A DNA stretch of 64,000 bases from Bufo bufo (Eukaryota; Chordata; Amphibia; Anura; Bufonidae). Numbering within the stretch: the stretch's first letter is position 1; each line of letters begins with the position of its first letter. This document shows, piece after piece, positions 9,289-21,820 of the stretch. The translations under genes were made by a program, and so were the position numbers. Location of the stretch: contig NC_053392.1 in assembly GCF_905171765.1 (NCBI RefSeq), forward strand, positions 39,135,114 to 39,199,113. Reading direction: 5' to 3'. Below the pieces are notes generated by a model. The model ran no database searches. It was not told where the DNA came from and saw nothing but the letters and a program-made list of their open reading frames with translations.

Positions 9289-12200
9289 ATAGTGGATACT
9301 CTTTCAATATATATCTTATACGGCAGTTCTGTTTTACTTATAGGTATTTATACTCAGGTCACTTGTCTCTTTACATCGCTGTACTCTACAAATTCTCCCA
9401 GGATTGTACTGCACTTTGCATTTGTCTGTCATCTCTTTGTATGTTTTTAATTATATATTCAATAAAACAATATTTTTATAGCTTAGTAGTTCTCAGTGTC
9501 CTTTTATAGGTTTCATATTTGTTTCTGAGTTAAGCTCTTGTAAGGGGCTTTACCGTTGCTTTACGCTATTTCTTGTGTAACCTATTTTTGTACTAATCAG
9601 TCTAATCAAGGACGGATATGTGGCCTGGAAGGCCAGGACGAGCCCGATCGCCTCCGGCAGGTCAGGACAACTACCTAAGACCGTGAGAGGACCATAGGCC
9701 GTGATCAGTCGGAGTTTGGACGCGAACCTACCCCACGATGAATCAAGCATATGAAGGAGGGAGGGATGCTTGGGGTCACATAGTTGTCTCTGACGGGCCG
9801 GCGGCAACCAGAAAACCCCTGTCGCCAGGAGAGGATCCAGGTAATGAACCATCTCCACCCACAATTTCATATCTCGGTTATGGAAAAGATCCAGAACACA
9901 ATTTGCTGACGCTGCTCTGTAGTAGGAACTGAAATTGGGCAAACCCGCTCCCCCCATGTTTTTGGGGCGGGACAAGACACTATAGCTTAGTCTAGCTCTG
10001 GTACCTGCCCAAATAAATTGTGAGGCTAGTCTGCGGATCTAGCCAAAAAATGTTTGGGGAATGGCGCATGGAATCGTTTGAAACAGATATAGTAACTTAG
10101 GAAGGATATCCATCTTGAGAGCGTTAATCCTCCCAAACCATGAGATTTGAAGAGGAGACCATACCTGTAACCTGGCCGTAATAGAGCTAATGATAGGTTT
10201 ATAATTAAGTTTATATAAATGAGTGGGATTGGCCGGTAGACAGATTCCCAGGTGTCTGATATAGAGGGTAGCACAACGAAACGAAAAGGTGTCCCTGATG
10301 TGGGTGACCTCCTGCTGTGGTAGTGTAACATTCAGAATTTCGGATTTCTGCACATTTACCTTAAAATTACTAAGGCGGTCGAACGTTTCAAATTCCCGTA
10401 GGACCGAGGGTAGACCCACCCTCGGAGCCGACAGATACAGGGGGAGGTCATTCGCAAACAGAGACAGCTTGTGCTCAGTGCGTCCCACTTGTATTCCTTT
10501 GATGGAAGGGTTGGACCGTAGGGCATTAGCCAGGGATTCCATACACAGAATGTACAGAAAAAGGGAGAGAGGGCAGCCCTGACGTGTTCCATTTTGTATC
10601 TCGAAGGAACGGGATAGCACTCCATTAATCCTCACTTGGGCCGAGGGGGAGGAGTAAAGTGCCATGATCCTACCAATCATCCTAGTTCCCAACCCTATTC
10701 GCTCTAATGTTTTGGAAAGAAACTGCCAATTCACCCTATTAAATGCCTTCTCATCGTCAACCGAGAGAAGACAGAGAGGGGTTTTCGAGAATTTCGCTCT
10801 ACTTATTATACCTATCGATTTCAGGGTATTATCTCGTGCCTCCCTTCCGGGGACAAATCCGACTTGTTCCCTATGGATGCAACTGGGGATATATGGGTGT
10901 AGCCTCAATGGCAAAAGCTTAGCGTATACCTTCAGGTCTACGTTAAGTAGGGATATCGGACAGTAGTTGGCGAATAAGGAAGGGTCCTTCACTGGCTTGG
11001 GTATCACAATGATGTGGGCACTAAGAGTTTTGTGGGGAAAGGAGCTAATACTGGAGATGTGGTTAAATGCCTGCAAGAGGACAGTGGAAAGATCTTATAG
11101 AAACGAGGAGTCAGGCCATCCGGACCTGGGCTCTTCCCAGCCTTAAGATCTTTTATGACACCTAAAAGTTTGGGGGCCGAGAAATCGTCCTCCAGACTTA
11201 AAGCTGAGTCAACCGGGATGCGTGCCGGACCGAATTGCTGCAGGTATTGCTGCATGTCGGTTAGACAGGACTCGGACCCGGAGCCTCTCCCAGTGTTAAG
11301 ATTATAAAGTTTCTCATAATAGGCCCTGAATTCGGAGGTAATATCTGACGGGGTATGAACTAGGCCTCTGGAGGGTGAGTTAATGGATGACACATGAGAG
11401 AGGGGTAAGCGAGGATGTAGCGCCCTGGCCAACCACTTGTCACCATACTCAAAGAAACCATATTTAATCCGATCTCGTAAGCAAAGTGTTTTTTGATCAA
11501 GAATCTGAAGAATTTGTTGACGGATTGAGGAAATATCGGCTTTAAGCTGATCAGAGGGGGTATTTTTGTTTAGGGCTTCTCTACTATCCAGCTCCTCAAG
11601 AAGGGTGGTGAGTCGTTGCGAGCGCTCCTTTTTTAGTCTGGCTCCGTGTGATATGAAGACACCTCTAAGAACACATTTCAGAGCCTCCCACTGTATAGTC
11701 GGTGAGGTTGTGTCTGATTGATGGATCTGAATGAAATCTGCAACAGCGGAGCGGATGTCTGATAGACAGACCTGGTCGTTAAGCAGATTGTCATTCAGCC
11801 TCCAAGTAAAAGAGCGGCGTCCCAAAGGTGACGGGCTCAAAAGGCCATAAACCGGGGTATGGTCAGACCACAGGAAGCCATCCATAGAGCAAAGAGGTTT
11901 GGAGTCTAGCAGCTGATGCGAAACAAAAAGGTAGTCTAGTCTACCATAGCTATTATGAGCTTGTGAGTGAAAGCTGTAATCTCTAACCCCTGGATGCAGT
12001 ACCCTCCACAGATCAACCAGGCGAAGTGATGCTAGGTACTTTTTAAACTTGTGTTGGGATACCAAGGAGATCGAGGGCTTACCAGTAGAGGAATCCATGG
12101 AAGGATCCATAGCCAGATTGAAATCACCACCGAGTATGATAGAGGAGCCATCCGCGAAGCGAGAGAGACGTTTGAGAAATGCTGCTCCAAAGGACACCTG

Positions 12201-12783
12201 CCCCTGAATGGGAAAGTAGACGTTAGCAACCGTGTAAACAGAGGAAGACATATCGCCCTTTGTGGTCAATATCAGAGGATAGTACCACTGGTCGAAAGCT
12301 CTTATGGAAAGCAATGGAAACACCTCCAGACTTTTTCGTGGGATGAGGACTATGGTACCAAGTGTTGTAGTAACTATGTGCACATTTGGGTATCGACTGA
12401 GCTTTGAAATGGGTTTCCTGGAACATAACTAACATGACCCGCTTACGATGGAAGCGATATAAGATCTGGCTTCTTTTCTCAGGTTTATTAAGGCCTCTAG
12501 CATTGTAAGTACAGAAGGAGAGGTAAGACATTACGGACCGCAGAGAAAATCTTCCAAGCGGCTAGGCTGGGTAAGCAGTAATCAAGGCTAAAGGGGGACC
12601 AGTAAGGGCAGAAACACTAGGAAAACAGGGAGGGAAAGTAGGTAGATGTAAACAGGCTCCGGAAGGAGCGAGCCGACTAAAAGGCTCTAGGTAAACGAAA
12701 GAGTGACAAAGGTCGCAAACGACACTAAGTGTCGCAATCCCTACGTGGGAGGAGAAGAGGCCAAGGGACAGTAAGCAACCTTA

Positions 12784-14314
12784 CTAGTCTCCGGCCACAA
12801 AACAACTATGCACTGTAGAGGTGAACAGAGCGAGAAAAACAACAAAAACAGAGATGGAAATCTGGAACGCAGGAACCATGGACTGTATGTCCAGCCAGGA
12901 GACATTCGACTCAGTCTGTGGGTCTTTGATGGCGTCTGAATGACCTCTGCGGCTTCGGGTCTGCCACCTGCCAAGCTTCCCGTCTCTGAGCGGGTGGCAC
13001 AGGTCAGGGAGGTCCATCACGGGAAGGTCAAAGGTGGCCAGAAACTTCGGGAGGTCCACAAGCGATCTGAAGACTTCCGACTTTCCTTCCTTTTTGGCGA
13101 TGAGCTGGAATGGAAAGCCCCACCTGTAGATGATAGCATTGTCCCGAAGGGCGATCAGGAGAGGTTTCAAGGCCTTCCATAACATTAAGGTGCGCCAAGC
13201 TAGGTCAGGCAGAATGATAAAGTTAGATGACTCTGTGGAGGATTTCTCTGCTAGTCTAGTGGCTCTGAGGATGGCCTCCTTCTCTTTGTAGAAGTGGATA
13301 CGGCAATATGATGTCTCGCGGTCGAGCTGGGTCTGATGGCTTTGGGCCTAACGCTCTGTGTATGCGATCTATTTCTATAGGCCTGCCGTCCCCTTTGTTC
13401 AGTAGTTTGCTGAAATAGCTCTGGGCCCATGCCTCCAGATCAGGTATATCAATTGTTTCAGGAACCTCTCTAATACGGAGATTGTTTCTCCTGTTTCTGT
13501 TTTCGATATCTTCTAAGTGGGCCTGTATTTCCTGCAACTGGGCAGCTTGATCGTTTATGACCTTCTGATGTGTCTCCAACGTTGTGAGAATATGTTCTTG
13601 GGTGTGCTGAACCTCCTCCACCCTGTGCCCCACATGTTTAATATCTTGATGGAGCATAGCTAAGTCCTGTTTATGGGAGGCCTCAATCCTGCTTAGGAGG
13701 GCATCTACCTCACTTTTAGTTGGAAGGGCCCGTAGATGAGACTTCAAGTCCCAATCTTCTGGCTGATGGTGGGATAAGGGAGACCCTCCTGACTGGGATG
13801 ACATGGTGAGGTATGCAGCCCGGAGAGGTGAGGAGCTAATGGAAGCCCCGGTGTCTCTGGAGGGAGCAGGGGAAGAAGGAGCCACTGACCTGGGGCTCAC
13901 CGCTGCTGCATATGATACTGGTGGATCCCTGTGTTTGCCATCCCCCCCGATCGCTGCGGTCCGGAGAGGGTGTCTGTGCTCCGGCCGTGCGTGGAGGCGC
14001 GCTATGTTCCCGCGCCGCCTCCGCCATCTTGGATTCGGAGGATCCCGTGGCAGCCTCTCCTTGCTGGCTGGAGGGGCTGAAATACCGGTTGATGGCTCCC
14101 GGATCGCGATCAGCCGGGGCTGAGGTGGAAGCGGAGGCTCTCTTGCGTCCCATAAGGTGAGCTGTAGTGAGGTTTTCGCTCTGTGATGCGGGATAAAGCC
14201 GGTGACGCTCAGGAGCTCTGGCGCTGTGCTGCCTACTCCGCCATTGGCAAGCTCCGCCCCCCTGGTGTGCCCAACTTTAGATAGGTTTTGGATGAAATGG
14301 GAGAGTTGTCTCAT
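12784..14314 (-). pseudogene. L1 ORF1 (RNA-binding chaperone), frameshifted
   Basis: The reading frame at 13256-14314 has a low-complexity, Pro/Arg/Ser-rich N-terminus. A coiled coil follows (around 13490-13690, DALLSRIEASHKQDL through HLEDIENRNRRNNL), then the start of the RNA-recognition-like domain (NNLRIREVPETIDIPDLEAW, and IEIDRIHRALGPKP). After a frameshift near 13260-13310, the C-terminal domain continues in another frame at 12784-13185 (ALRDNAIIYRWGFPFQL, DLPKFLATFDLP). This is the order of L1 ORF1 proteins, which form trimers and bind L1 RNA. The likely start is the ATG of MSSQSGGSPLSHH at about 13804, or one further upstream. Confidence 0.82.
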
Positions 14315-14414
14315 GGTGATTTTTTTGTTACCAGGAAGTGCTAATAGAGGTAGGGTAGAGAAGAAGCTAAGAGAGATCCCATCCTGGCACAGCTTGGCAA
14401 ATCCTTTTCTTTAG

Positions 14415-15780
14415 GTTCCACTGACTCACACATGTGACAACCACAGGGGGTGCTAGAGAGCTAGGAGGCTACTATGCTTCTTCAGTCTATTGTGTAATAT
14501 TGGATTTCATTAACGGGATGAATAGTCTTATACCCCTGTCACCTCCACAGCTGCAATCACAGTACAGCTGGTTTCTTTCTATCTTTCAAATTGCACATCT
14601 TTATATGTTCATACCCCGCTACCCCCTTCCCCTTGTTCAGTGCCTGTACAGGGCATGCTTTTCTGTGGTAAAAGCATGCCCACAATGCATTGTCCCAGAG
14701 CAGCTACACGTGTGTTTGTCAGCACAATCTTAGCAGCTGAATTCTGAATGCAGCTCTGGATGTAAATAGATAAGGGGTTACAATAGTGCTCATCTAGTGC
14801 TGGTAAACATGGGAAAGCCGTGACTAAGGAGGCCGCTTGTCTTTTGATGTTCTCATGGTCCTGGGCACCATGTTCGAGGACACACCCAAGTAACCACAAA
14901 CTAATCAGTGCGGGCGTTAACCCAGCGGTATTCCCTGATTCAGCCACTGCCAGCTCCATGGAGGTCATTTATATAAATTCATTTTCCATGACCACGAGCA
15001 GACTCCGCACTGACATCATTCATCACCCCGATCCAGAAAGCTCGTCCTTGATGCCTTGCAGTTGTCTGTCAGACTTCATTACCCTGGAAAACATTGATTC
15101 AGCTATAATAATGAGAAAGTTAATGAGTACGGGCCAGAATCGCCCTCATCACAACCAGAGAACAATGGTCTTATCGGGCTCCTGGCTAATAAGAGTTGTG
15201 GGCCCCTTGCCACAAACCACAATTGAGTTCATCCAATTCCAGTATTTTTTCTTCCGGACTCAACACTTGACCCCCTAGACTATGGGCCCACTACAGCCAA
15301 GCATCATAGGGTACTGCCAGTATATCTGCAGGGACATTGAGCAGAGATTGCCTCCTCTTTGAGTAAATCCTCTCTCATCATGAAGAGAGATTAGCGACAT
15401 TTTCAAAAATTTGATTTGGACGCTTCGCTGTATTTTTCCCAAAAATTTGCATCGGTCCAAATTAATTTGTCCGAAAGCACGTTAAATTAGCTATATCCCG
15501 CCCTGCAGGGAGAGCGCATCTCGATGTACATCACTGTGCATTGCAGCAACATATATAGCTAGTCCTTTCTGGTAGTGAAACAGTTACTGTGACAGACAGG
15601 TGGACACCCCAATAACAGTAGAATTAGCTTATTCACGCCAATTTGAGAATCAAGGCCTAATGGAATTGCTTATGTATTAAACAAGGTGAACACTGTTTAG
15701 TTAGATAGCTCTGTGCCCTATACAGGGATTGATGCAAAGTGGTCTGTCTCCTATGAATCCCTTCAGCTTCAGATTACAGA
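14415..15780. other. non-coding, dispersed repeat fragments
   Basis: Around 14640-14790 a stretch containing an inverted AAAAGCATGCCC/GGGCATGCTTTT and AATGCAGCTCTGGATGTAAATA resembles dispersed amphibian repeat DNA, and a similar piece occurs near 46990-47040. No coding signature is seen. Confidence 0.4.
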
Positions 15781-15783
15781 CCT

Positions 15784-16090
15784 TGTACTGTCCCTGCACG
15801 CTCCCTACGATCTCCCTGCACTCTCCCTATGAACTCCCTGTACTGTCCCTGCACTCTCCCTACGATCTCCCTGTACTGTCCCTGCACTCTCCCTACGATC
15901 TCCCTGTACTGTCGCTGCACTCTCCCTACGATCTCCCTGTACTGTCCCTGCACTCTCCCTACGATCTCCCTGTACTGTCCCTGCACTCTCCCTACGATCT
16001 CCCTGTACTGTCCCTGCACTCTCCCTACGATCCCCCTGTACTGTCCCTGCACTCTCCCTATGATCTTCCTGCACTGTCCCTGCTGTCTCC
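15784..16090. repeat. 33-bp tandem repeat, about 9 copies
   Basis: The unit TACTGTCCCTGCACTCTCCC plus TACGATCTCCCTG repeats about nine times with few changes. Because 33 is a multiple of three and the unit has no stops in several frames, long repetitive frames appear on both strands; none looks like a real protein. Confidence 0.92.
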
Positions 16091-16099
16091 CTATCCAAT

Positions 16100-19000
16100 A
16101 TTCCACAATTAAAGGTTTCTTGAACACTGTCCCTAGCGCTTGTCACATCTCTCCCTATGCTCAGCTCACAGCCTCATCAGACCATGCAAGATAAGGCTTT
16201 TAAAGGGCTGTGACATCACAAGGGCTGGCCATCTGCTGATTGGCTGGCTGCATGGCATCATGGGTCATATCGCATTCCCAGGCTTTTTACTGTCACTTTG
16301 TAACATGTGTCTCCACTTTTTTAGGAAAAAAGTGATTCGTTACCACGAAGTGCAAGGAAATTTGGATTCATTGCAAACCGTTTTTTTTTTTTTTACTAAA
16401 CCTCCGATCGAATTCCACTTCGGATGCTTCGATTCACTCAACACTATTCATGAAGGACCAAGGAACAGATTTTTTTTTTACAAAATTGTTTAAAAATTTT
16501 GGAGTAGACCATGATACAATATTATAAGGTCCTAGCCTAGACCTCAAAATCTCCACTCCCCTTTACTATGTTTACATGGACTATGCAATGCCCGTCTAAA
16601 GCTTGATATGTCCTGTGATATGACTTTGGAATCCACTTCTCTTCTGAAAGTCCAGGCACGTCCTGCAGCATAGGAAATTTGCAATCACTACAATGGAGAT
16701 TGATGGTCATGTGAATGTTTTTGATTTGAGCACAGGATGCAGTCAGCGTCTCCTTTTTGGCAGCTGTCACCTCCCATACCTTCGGCTGAGCAGACTGGGG
16801 CTGGATGCATCCCCTTGGTCTTAACTCTGAGGTCTTTGTATCGTTCTCCAACCATAGTTGTCCTAAATCTCCAACCTTATGGCGTATAATTGGATATGAT
16901 CTGGTGATGCTCCACTTTGAGACTTGAATGTTTGATTATTTTTGAAAAGACTCAGATTTTTCTTTACAGTAAATAGTTTGGCTCACTTTTGTAATAATTA
17001 TTTTACTTGTGATGTGCCTGAGCCTCGGTTACACTGTAATAACGTTCTTGGACATGGTGCTGCGTTTCTTGTGTCCCCGCCACGTGTTTTCCATTTGTCA
17101 GGCTTCAGTGATACTTCTATAAACAGATGGACAGAAACACACACACAGCGAAGTGAACATTTCTAAATCCAATTTAGATTTGGATGGAATGCATTAATCA
17201 CGCTCTGAAATAAAGCATGTTTGTCAGAGTGGGTCGATTATTAGCTCAAGGTTCATTTAGAAAGCTTTACTTGTATTTTTCAGCCGTGAGGGTGAAATAT
17301 CTCAGGAGGTTCTGAGGTTCAAGCATTTAATAGGTTATTCCCAGAATAAGAATAATAAATCCCATTCTCCTTTTATTTGTTTTTGTTCTTCTTGGAAAAG
17401 AGTTCCTTAAAGGGGTTGTCCAATTAAAAATATTTAGCAGTTTTTGTAATTGCAGGTAATTAACCAGGCACAGATCTAAACACAGAACAGGTGCAGATCT
17501 TTCCATTATACCTTGTCTCTGTGTTGTCTCCACTCCTGGATGTGTCTCACAATCACTGACCAAAACACTGACACAATGAATAAGGTCTTAGCCGACCAAA
17601 ATTCCTAGGTCCATAAATGAGTTGCCCATTGGGATAAAACCTTTTAGAAAGAAGGCAGAATGGATTAAAACATGAAAGTGCCAGCCCACTCGGTCTTCTG
17701 CCTCTGAGTCCTAGATTTGTAAATGTATGCACCCCAAAAACTTGTGGTTAGTTATGTTGGCTATCCTATGTTCCTACTGTAAAGTCCTCTCCACCATACA
17801 GACACTGCTCAGTTGAGCCATCTCATTTTCCCTGGATTTCGTGGATTCAGAGATCAGGTGGATCTTATCTAGATCGTAGCAGAAAATGGCCTTCCGCCTG
17901 GTATTGGCATTGGCCACTTCTATGACTCAGAGTCTTACCTTTCCTCTGATCCTAACCAACGAACCCTACTGGCAGGATGCAGGCTCTAGAATAAACTTTT
18001 AGTACAGGAAGGAGCTGGTGACGGTTTCTAAAGGAGAGTCCAAGTTTAAAACCAGGAGCCGGAGTACAAAGTACCAGGTACAAGATGAATGTCATCGTCT
18101 GGAGATAGCCCAGGTCAGTGGCAATCGGTGGAGTCACAAGGAGCAGAACATGGAGAGTTGTAAAAAAAATGGTACAACAGGATTGTTCCCACCATCACAT
18201 ACCATCACTGGATATCATAACATTTGTCCTACCATATGTGACACAGACCAGTACCGAGGAGAAACCTGGAAGGTGGACCTGGCTGAACCCCTTGAGATAG
18301 AAATCAACTAGATGAGTCAATGTGGCCATCGTATCAGCTCGTATTAGCACTGGCCAAATGGACAAAGACATCAGTCACAGGGCTCGGTGGTTAACTTAGG
18401 TCACTTAGCTTTGAATCTGATCTAAGACAACATCTACCTGGAGTTTGTATGTTCTTCCCATGTTTGGTGGGTTTTTACCGATTCAACACATCCTGATAAA
18501 TTGTCATATTTGCCAATAGTCCTTCCAGGACAATCCTGCAAAGACACAGGGCTTATTAAACCCCTGCCAAAGTTTGATTGATGGGCTATCATATCATTGG
18601 GAATCCCACCCTGCTGATCAGCAGATTGTTTACCAGACACAGCTCCCTACTCCTTATAGTGGCTGTTTCTGGTACTGCAAGTGATTGGCACTGAACTACA
18701 GTACCAGGCGCAGCCACAACAAAATGTATGGAGCTGTGTCTGGTAAACAGTGAAGGGGGCTTCTTCAATCAGGGAGGGTCCTGGGAAGCCCACTGCTCTG
18801 ATATGGATGTCCTGCCCTAAAGACAGGCCATCAATATCACAGTCTTTTCAAGGGAACTGTTCCGCCATGATCGAATATCTGATAGAGCTTATGGATTAAT
18901 GCTTATTTGCAGATTTCATTATGCCGTTTACCATATGGTAAAAATAACAATGGTAACGATGGTGGCGATGCCAAATCTACAATTTATTATCTTTACTTAC

Positions 19001-19205
19001 CTCTCACATAATAATCCTAAGGCCTATAGCCATAGCAGGCCAGAAGGTTTCTGTTAGGCCCCTGGCTCCCCATGATCATCATACAGTAGCACAGGTCCCG
19101 ACAGTCCTGTTTTTTTACCGCTCACTCTGGACCTGGCTGCGTTGTCCTGTACGAGTCATAGAGGTCACAGGAGTGGAACTACCGTGGTGTGGTAGCAGTG
19201 CTATA
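16100..19205. other. non-coding stretch without recognised gene
   Basis: A single TTAAAGGGGTTGTCC end of a T2-like MITE lies at 17407, and repeated sequence with CTGTGTCTGGTAAACAG occurs near 18630 and 18735. I do not recognise the frames at 16537-16851 (minus) or 18018-18311 (plus), and they have no domain signature. Confidence 0.4.
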
Positions 19206-19216
19206 TAGACAGTAAG

Positions 19217-19593
19217 TAGGGATGAGCGAATCGACTTGGTACATCCGAAGTCGATTTGCATAAAACTTCTTTGTAATACTGTATGGAGCAAGCGCTCTGT
19301 ACAGTAGTAGAATGTACTGGCTCCGATGAGCCAAAGTTATTACTTCGCGAAGTCTCGCGAGACTTCGTGTAATAACTTTGGGTATTAATTATTACTGTAA
19401 AAAACCTTGATACCGAACTTGGGTTCGGTTCCAAGTGGTACATGAAGTCTTGTGAGACTTTGCGAAGTAATAACTTTGGCTCATCAGAGCCAATACATTC
19501 TAATACCGTACGGAGCGTGAACTGAATACAGTATTACAATGAAGTTTTATGCGAATCAACTTCAGATGAAGCATCTGAAGTCGCTCATCCCTA
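19217..19593. mobile_element. hAT-like MITE with TAGGGATGAGCGA ends
   Basis: Inverted termini TAGGGATGAGCGA...TCGCTCATCCCTA are flanked by a perfect 8-bp duplication ACAGTAAG (19209-19216 and 19594-19601). The 377-bp interior is largely palindromic (for example GAAGTTTTATGCGAATC and its complement). It has no coding capacity. Confidence 0.9.
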
Positions 19594-20590
19594 ACAGTAA
19601 GAGTGCTCTGCTAATGGCTGATAACAGCCATTAGCAATAGCTGAAGGACCTGAGATGGCGTCACCATCATGTGATCAGTGTGCAGCGGGCGCCTCCTCCC
19701 TGGGCCCTTTAAGAGTACTAGTACTTGTTTTGTGATGCCAGTTGCAATGAAGCAACAAGGGCACAGGGCCCTTTTTTAGTGATACTGTGGATGGTACCCA
19801 GGTGTAGGAATGCCTAAGTGGTGTAGGGTGGCCTAAATGTCCCTTAATGTTGGTGCACGTGTCACTGTGCTCCTACCTGGATACGCTGGACCCCAGGCAT
19901 TGGCCCCGAAGCAATGGAAGAGGTGTTGTTGATGAAGGAGATGATGAAATAAATTATGTCCAGACCTTGTGATGAAGTTCAATAACAGCTTTACTTTCAA
20001 TAAACGTTTCTTCAACAGTTTCAGGCTTTGTCTTGGTTCCCAGCAGGCGTTAGCATTAACTCTGGCAGGCAAACAAACTCATCTCTGCTACATCTGTTGC
20101 TCTCTGGCTCTGCTGTGCTGACAAGCTTTCTGTAGAACTGTGATTCTTACTTTATGCTGCAACTTCTCTCTGTAGTCTGACTCTAGCTTAATCCAGGGAA
20201 TCTATACCTCCTGGCTTCAGAGGCTTCAGGCTTTGGCATCTGTGTCCAGCACAGCAGAAGGTGCTCTACCTGGCTTAGGTAGGACACATCCAGCAGGGAC
20301 GTGGACCTGCTTCCTTCCCCAAGCAGGGGGTACTCTCCACTGACCTCTAAGAGGGAGAGAAGAGAATGGAAAGAAGGTTCCATCCTCTGCAAATGTAGCT
20401 CTGCCATGCTTGCTGCCACCTTCTGGTGAACCAAGTACATTACATGAACAATAACAGTTGCATAGAAATATCAATGCACATTGTAGTGGACTGAAATAAA
20501 TGCATAAGATGACACTGTGTTAGCCATAGGAGACAGTAGTGGGGTGCGGAGTGGTAATGGCACTCTGGGTCATTACAAGGGCAGGAGGGG

Positions 20591-20660
20591 CGGAGCTCAG
20601 CAGTGGAGAGTAGAAGTAGTGATGTAGGACTTGTGATGACATCATCCTCATCATGTGATC
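20591..20660. repeat. isolated copy of the 80-bp repeat
   Basis: CGGAGCTCAGCAGTGGAGAG, then GATGTAGGACTTGTGATGAC, matches the units at 21821-22240. It is separated from the main array by about 1.15 kb that may be an LTR-bearing insertion. Confidence 0.8.
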
Positions 20661-21548
20661 AGTGTGTAGTGTCCCACTAGGTGAATGTGGGCACACACAA
20701 GGGTCAATTTGGCCACGTTGTTCTCCACCTCCTGTGGGACAGTGGCAGTGTATTTCCCAGTACATTTTAATGCATTTTAATGTGTATTTAATGTGTATTT
20801 TCCCCTGTGATATGTGCAGCAGGCCTATTGGGGTGTAGTTTGGCATCCTAGACACTAGAGAGAGCTAGGGAACACCTAGTATAAATACTTAGACCCAGAC
20901 AGGGAGGAGTCAGTCTGTAGTCAGGAGTCTGTGGACACAGAAGTGAGAGGGCACCAGCCAGAGATATGCTGAGGGCCTCCTCCTGACATGCAGCTAAATA
21001 GTCCAGGCTTCTAGTTGCCACCAGGAGCCTAGTGAAGGATTATAGCCTGCCTAGAGTATTTGAGCCCCAGTTAGCTCAGAAGATTCACCCCAAGAGAAGA
21101 GTTTGCCTCCTGGGAGAAACCTGCAGTTCCCCTAACCAAAGCAGAGCCAGTGTTTCCAGCTAGACAAGTAAGCTGAAGGGCAGAAGGATTATTAATGTGA
21201 AGCAAGGATAAATACCTGAGGAAGATTGTTACCAAGGATAAAAGCCAGTATTAGGGCGTCCGGGCCTTGGGATGAGACCAGACAGGAGTTCTAAGGAACA
21301 GTGTACAGTATCTCTGAGGAGAAGGTACAGCCTGATCTGTGTGTGTTATTGTTACCCTCTGAGTATCTTGCAAGGAACAGTATACCTGCCATTGATGTGA
21401 AAGCCTGCTTGTGATGAGAACCTGCTATATGGAACTGTATTGACCTCCAACTGTACAAAGTTGAACTGTTACTAGTAAAGAAAAGTTTGGTTCACCATAA
21501 CACCGTGTTCCTCACTTATTACTACTACCAATCGGTGTGCCACCGTTA
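20661..21548 (+). mobile_element. possible solo LTR
   Basis: The stretch starts TGTAGTGTCCC, contains a TATAAATA box near 20880 followed by a region like an LTR R/U5 segment, and ends CCACCGTTACA. It lies between two parts of an 80-bp repeat array, which suggests insertion. I cannot find a convincing short target duplication, and a further ~270 bp up to 21814 is also foreign to the array, so the borders are tentative. A second LTR-like stretch with AATAAACGTTTCTTC is at about 19990. Confidence 0.35.
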
Positions 21549-21820
21549 CAGGCACTTGCGTCACAAACCTTAAAGGGACCTTGCCCTAGGCACATTAAAC
21601 ATCTGCAACATCCAGGGCACCTCACCCACCATCCGGCCAGGTCCCTATATACAGAGAGTGCCCCAGAGGACTATTGTGCCAGCCTCTCCTTCACTGCTGT
21701 ACGCTGCCCAGGGTCTTCCTACAAACTGTGAGTAACCCATAGCAACCCTCGTTTGCCTAAGTAACCGTGACCTCACATCGCAATACCCTGCAGGTCTGCG
21801 TACTGCAAGTGCAGATGTTG

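Larger units (their letters stand above)
7071..9600 (+). mobile_element. insertion with 52-bp target duplication, inside L1 ORF2
   Basis: L1 sequence at 7019-7070 is repeated at 9601-9652 with one mismatch, so everything between is an insertion with an unusually long target-site duplication. Without the nested hAT-like element (7417-9288) the insertion is about 650 bp. It begins at a hammerhead-like fold (7074-7112) and ends in AT-rich DNA containing AATAAAACAATATTTTTATAG. No protein is encoded. A long duplication and a border ribozyme-like fold suggest a non-autonomous element mobilised by target-primed reverse transcription, possibly by Penelope machinery; this is inference. Confidence 0.7.
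6116..12531 (-). pseudogene. L1 ORF2 (endonuclease and reverse transcriptase), disrupted
   Basis: ORF2 starts at the ATG at 12531 (MSYLSFCTYNARGLN), the usual N-terminus of an L1 apurinic-type endonuclease. The endonuclease continues with FQETHF, GGDFNLAMD and FLWSDHTPVYG after a frame change near 12230-12380. GPDGLTPRFYK (around 11120) opens the reverse transcriptase. The RT core at 10039-11076 contains LSVDDEKAFNRVNW and RQGCPLSLFLY, but its metal-binding motif reads FAND (about 10447-10458) where active L1s have FADD. Further pieces lie at 9550-9975 (RPKNMGGAGLPNF) and, beyond the insertion, at 6116-7027, which holds the C-terminal CWRC...WWEC zinc-knuckle-like segment. The frame changes, stops and FAND substitution make it inactive. 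Confidence 0.9.
6116..14314 (-). mobile_element. L1-type LINE, near full length, inactive
   Basis: ORF1 (12784-14314) and ORF2 (6116-12531) of an L1 retrotransposon lie in the correct order on the minus strand. The 5' UTR probably starts near 14400, and the 3' UTR probably extends into 5890-6115; neither end is sharply visible. The element is broken by frameshifts, by a stop near 10040, by an altered reverse transcriptase active site, and by a ~2.5 kb insertion at 7071-9600. Confidence 0.9.

Noticed and set aside
12940..13182. 80-codon plus-strand frame
   Set aside because: It is the reverse strand of the L1 ORF1 C-terminal domain.
13803..14160. Overlapping plus-strand frames of about 100 codons
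   Set aside because: They are antisense shadows of the GC-rich start of L1 ORF1.
15774..16194. Repetitive frames on both strands over the 33-bp repeat
   Set aside because: A stop-free 33-bp unit gives open frames automatically. The flanks show no start context, domain or splice site.
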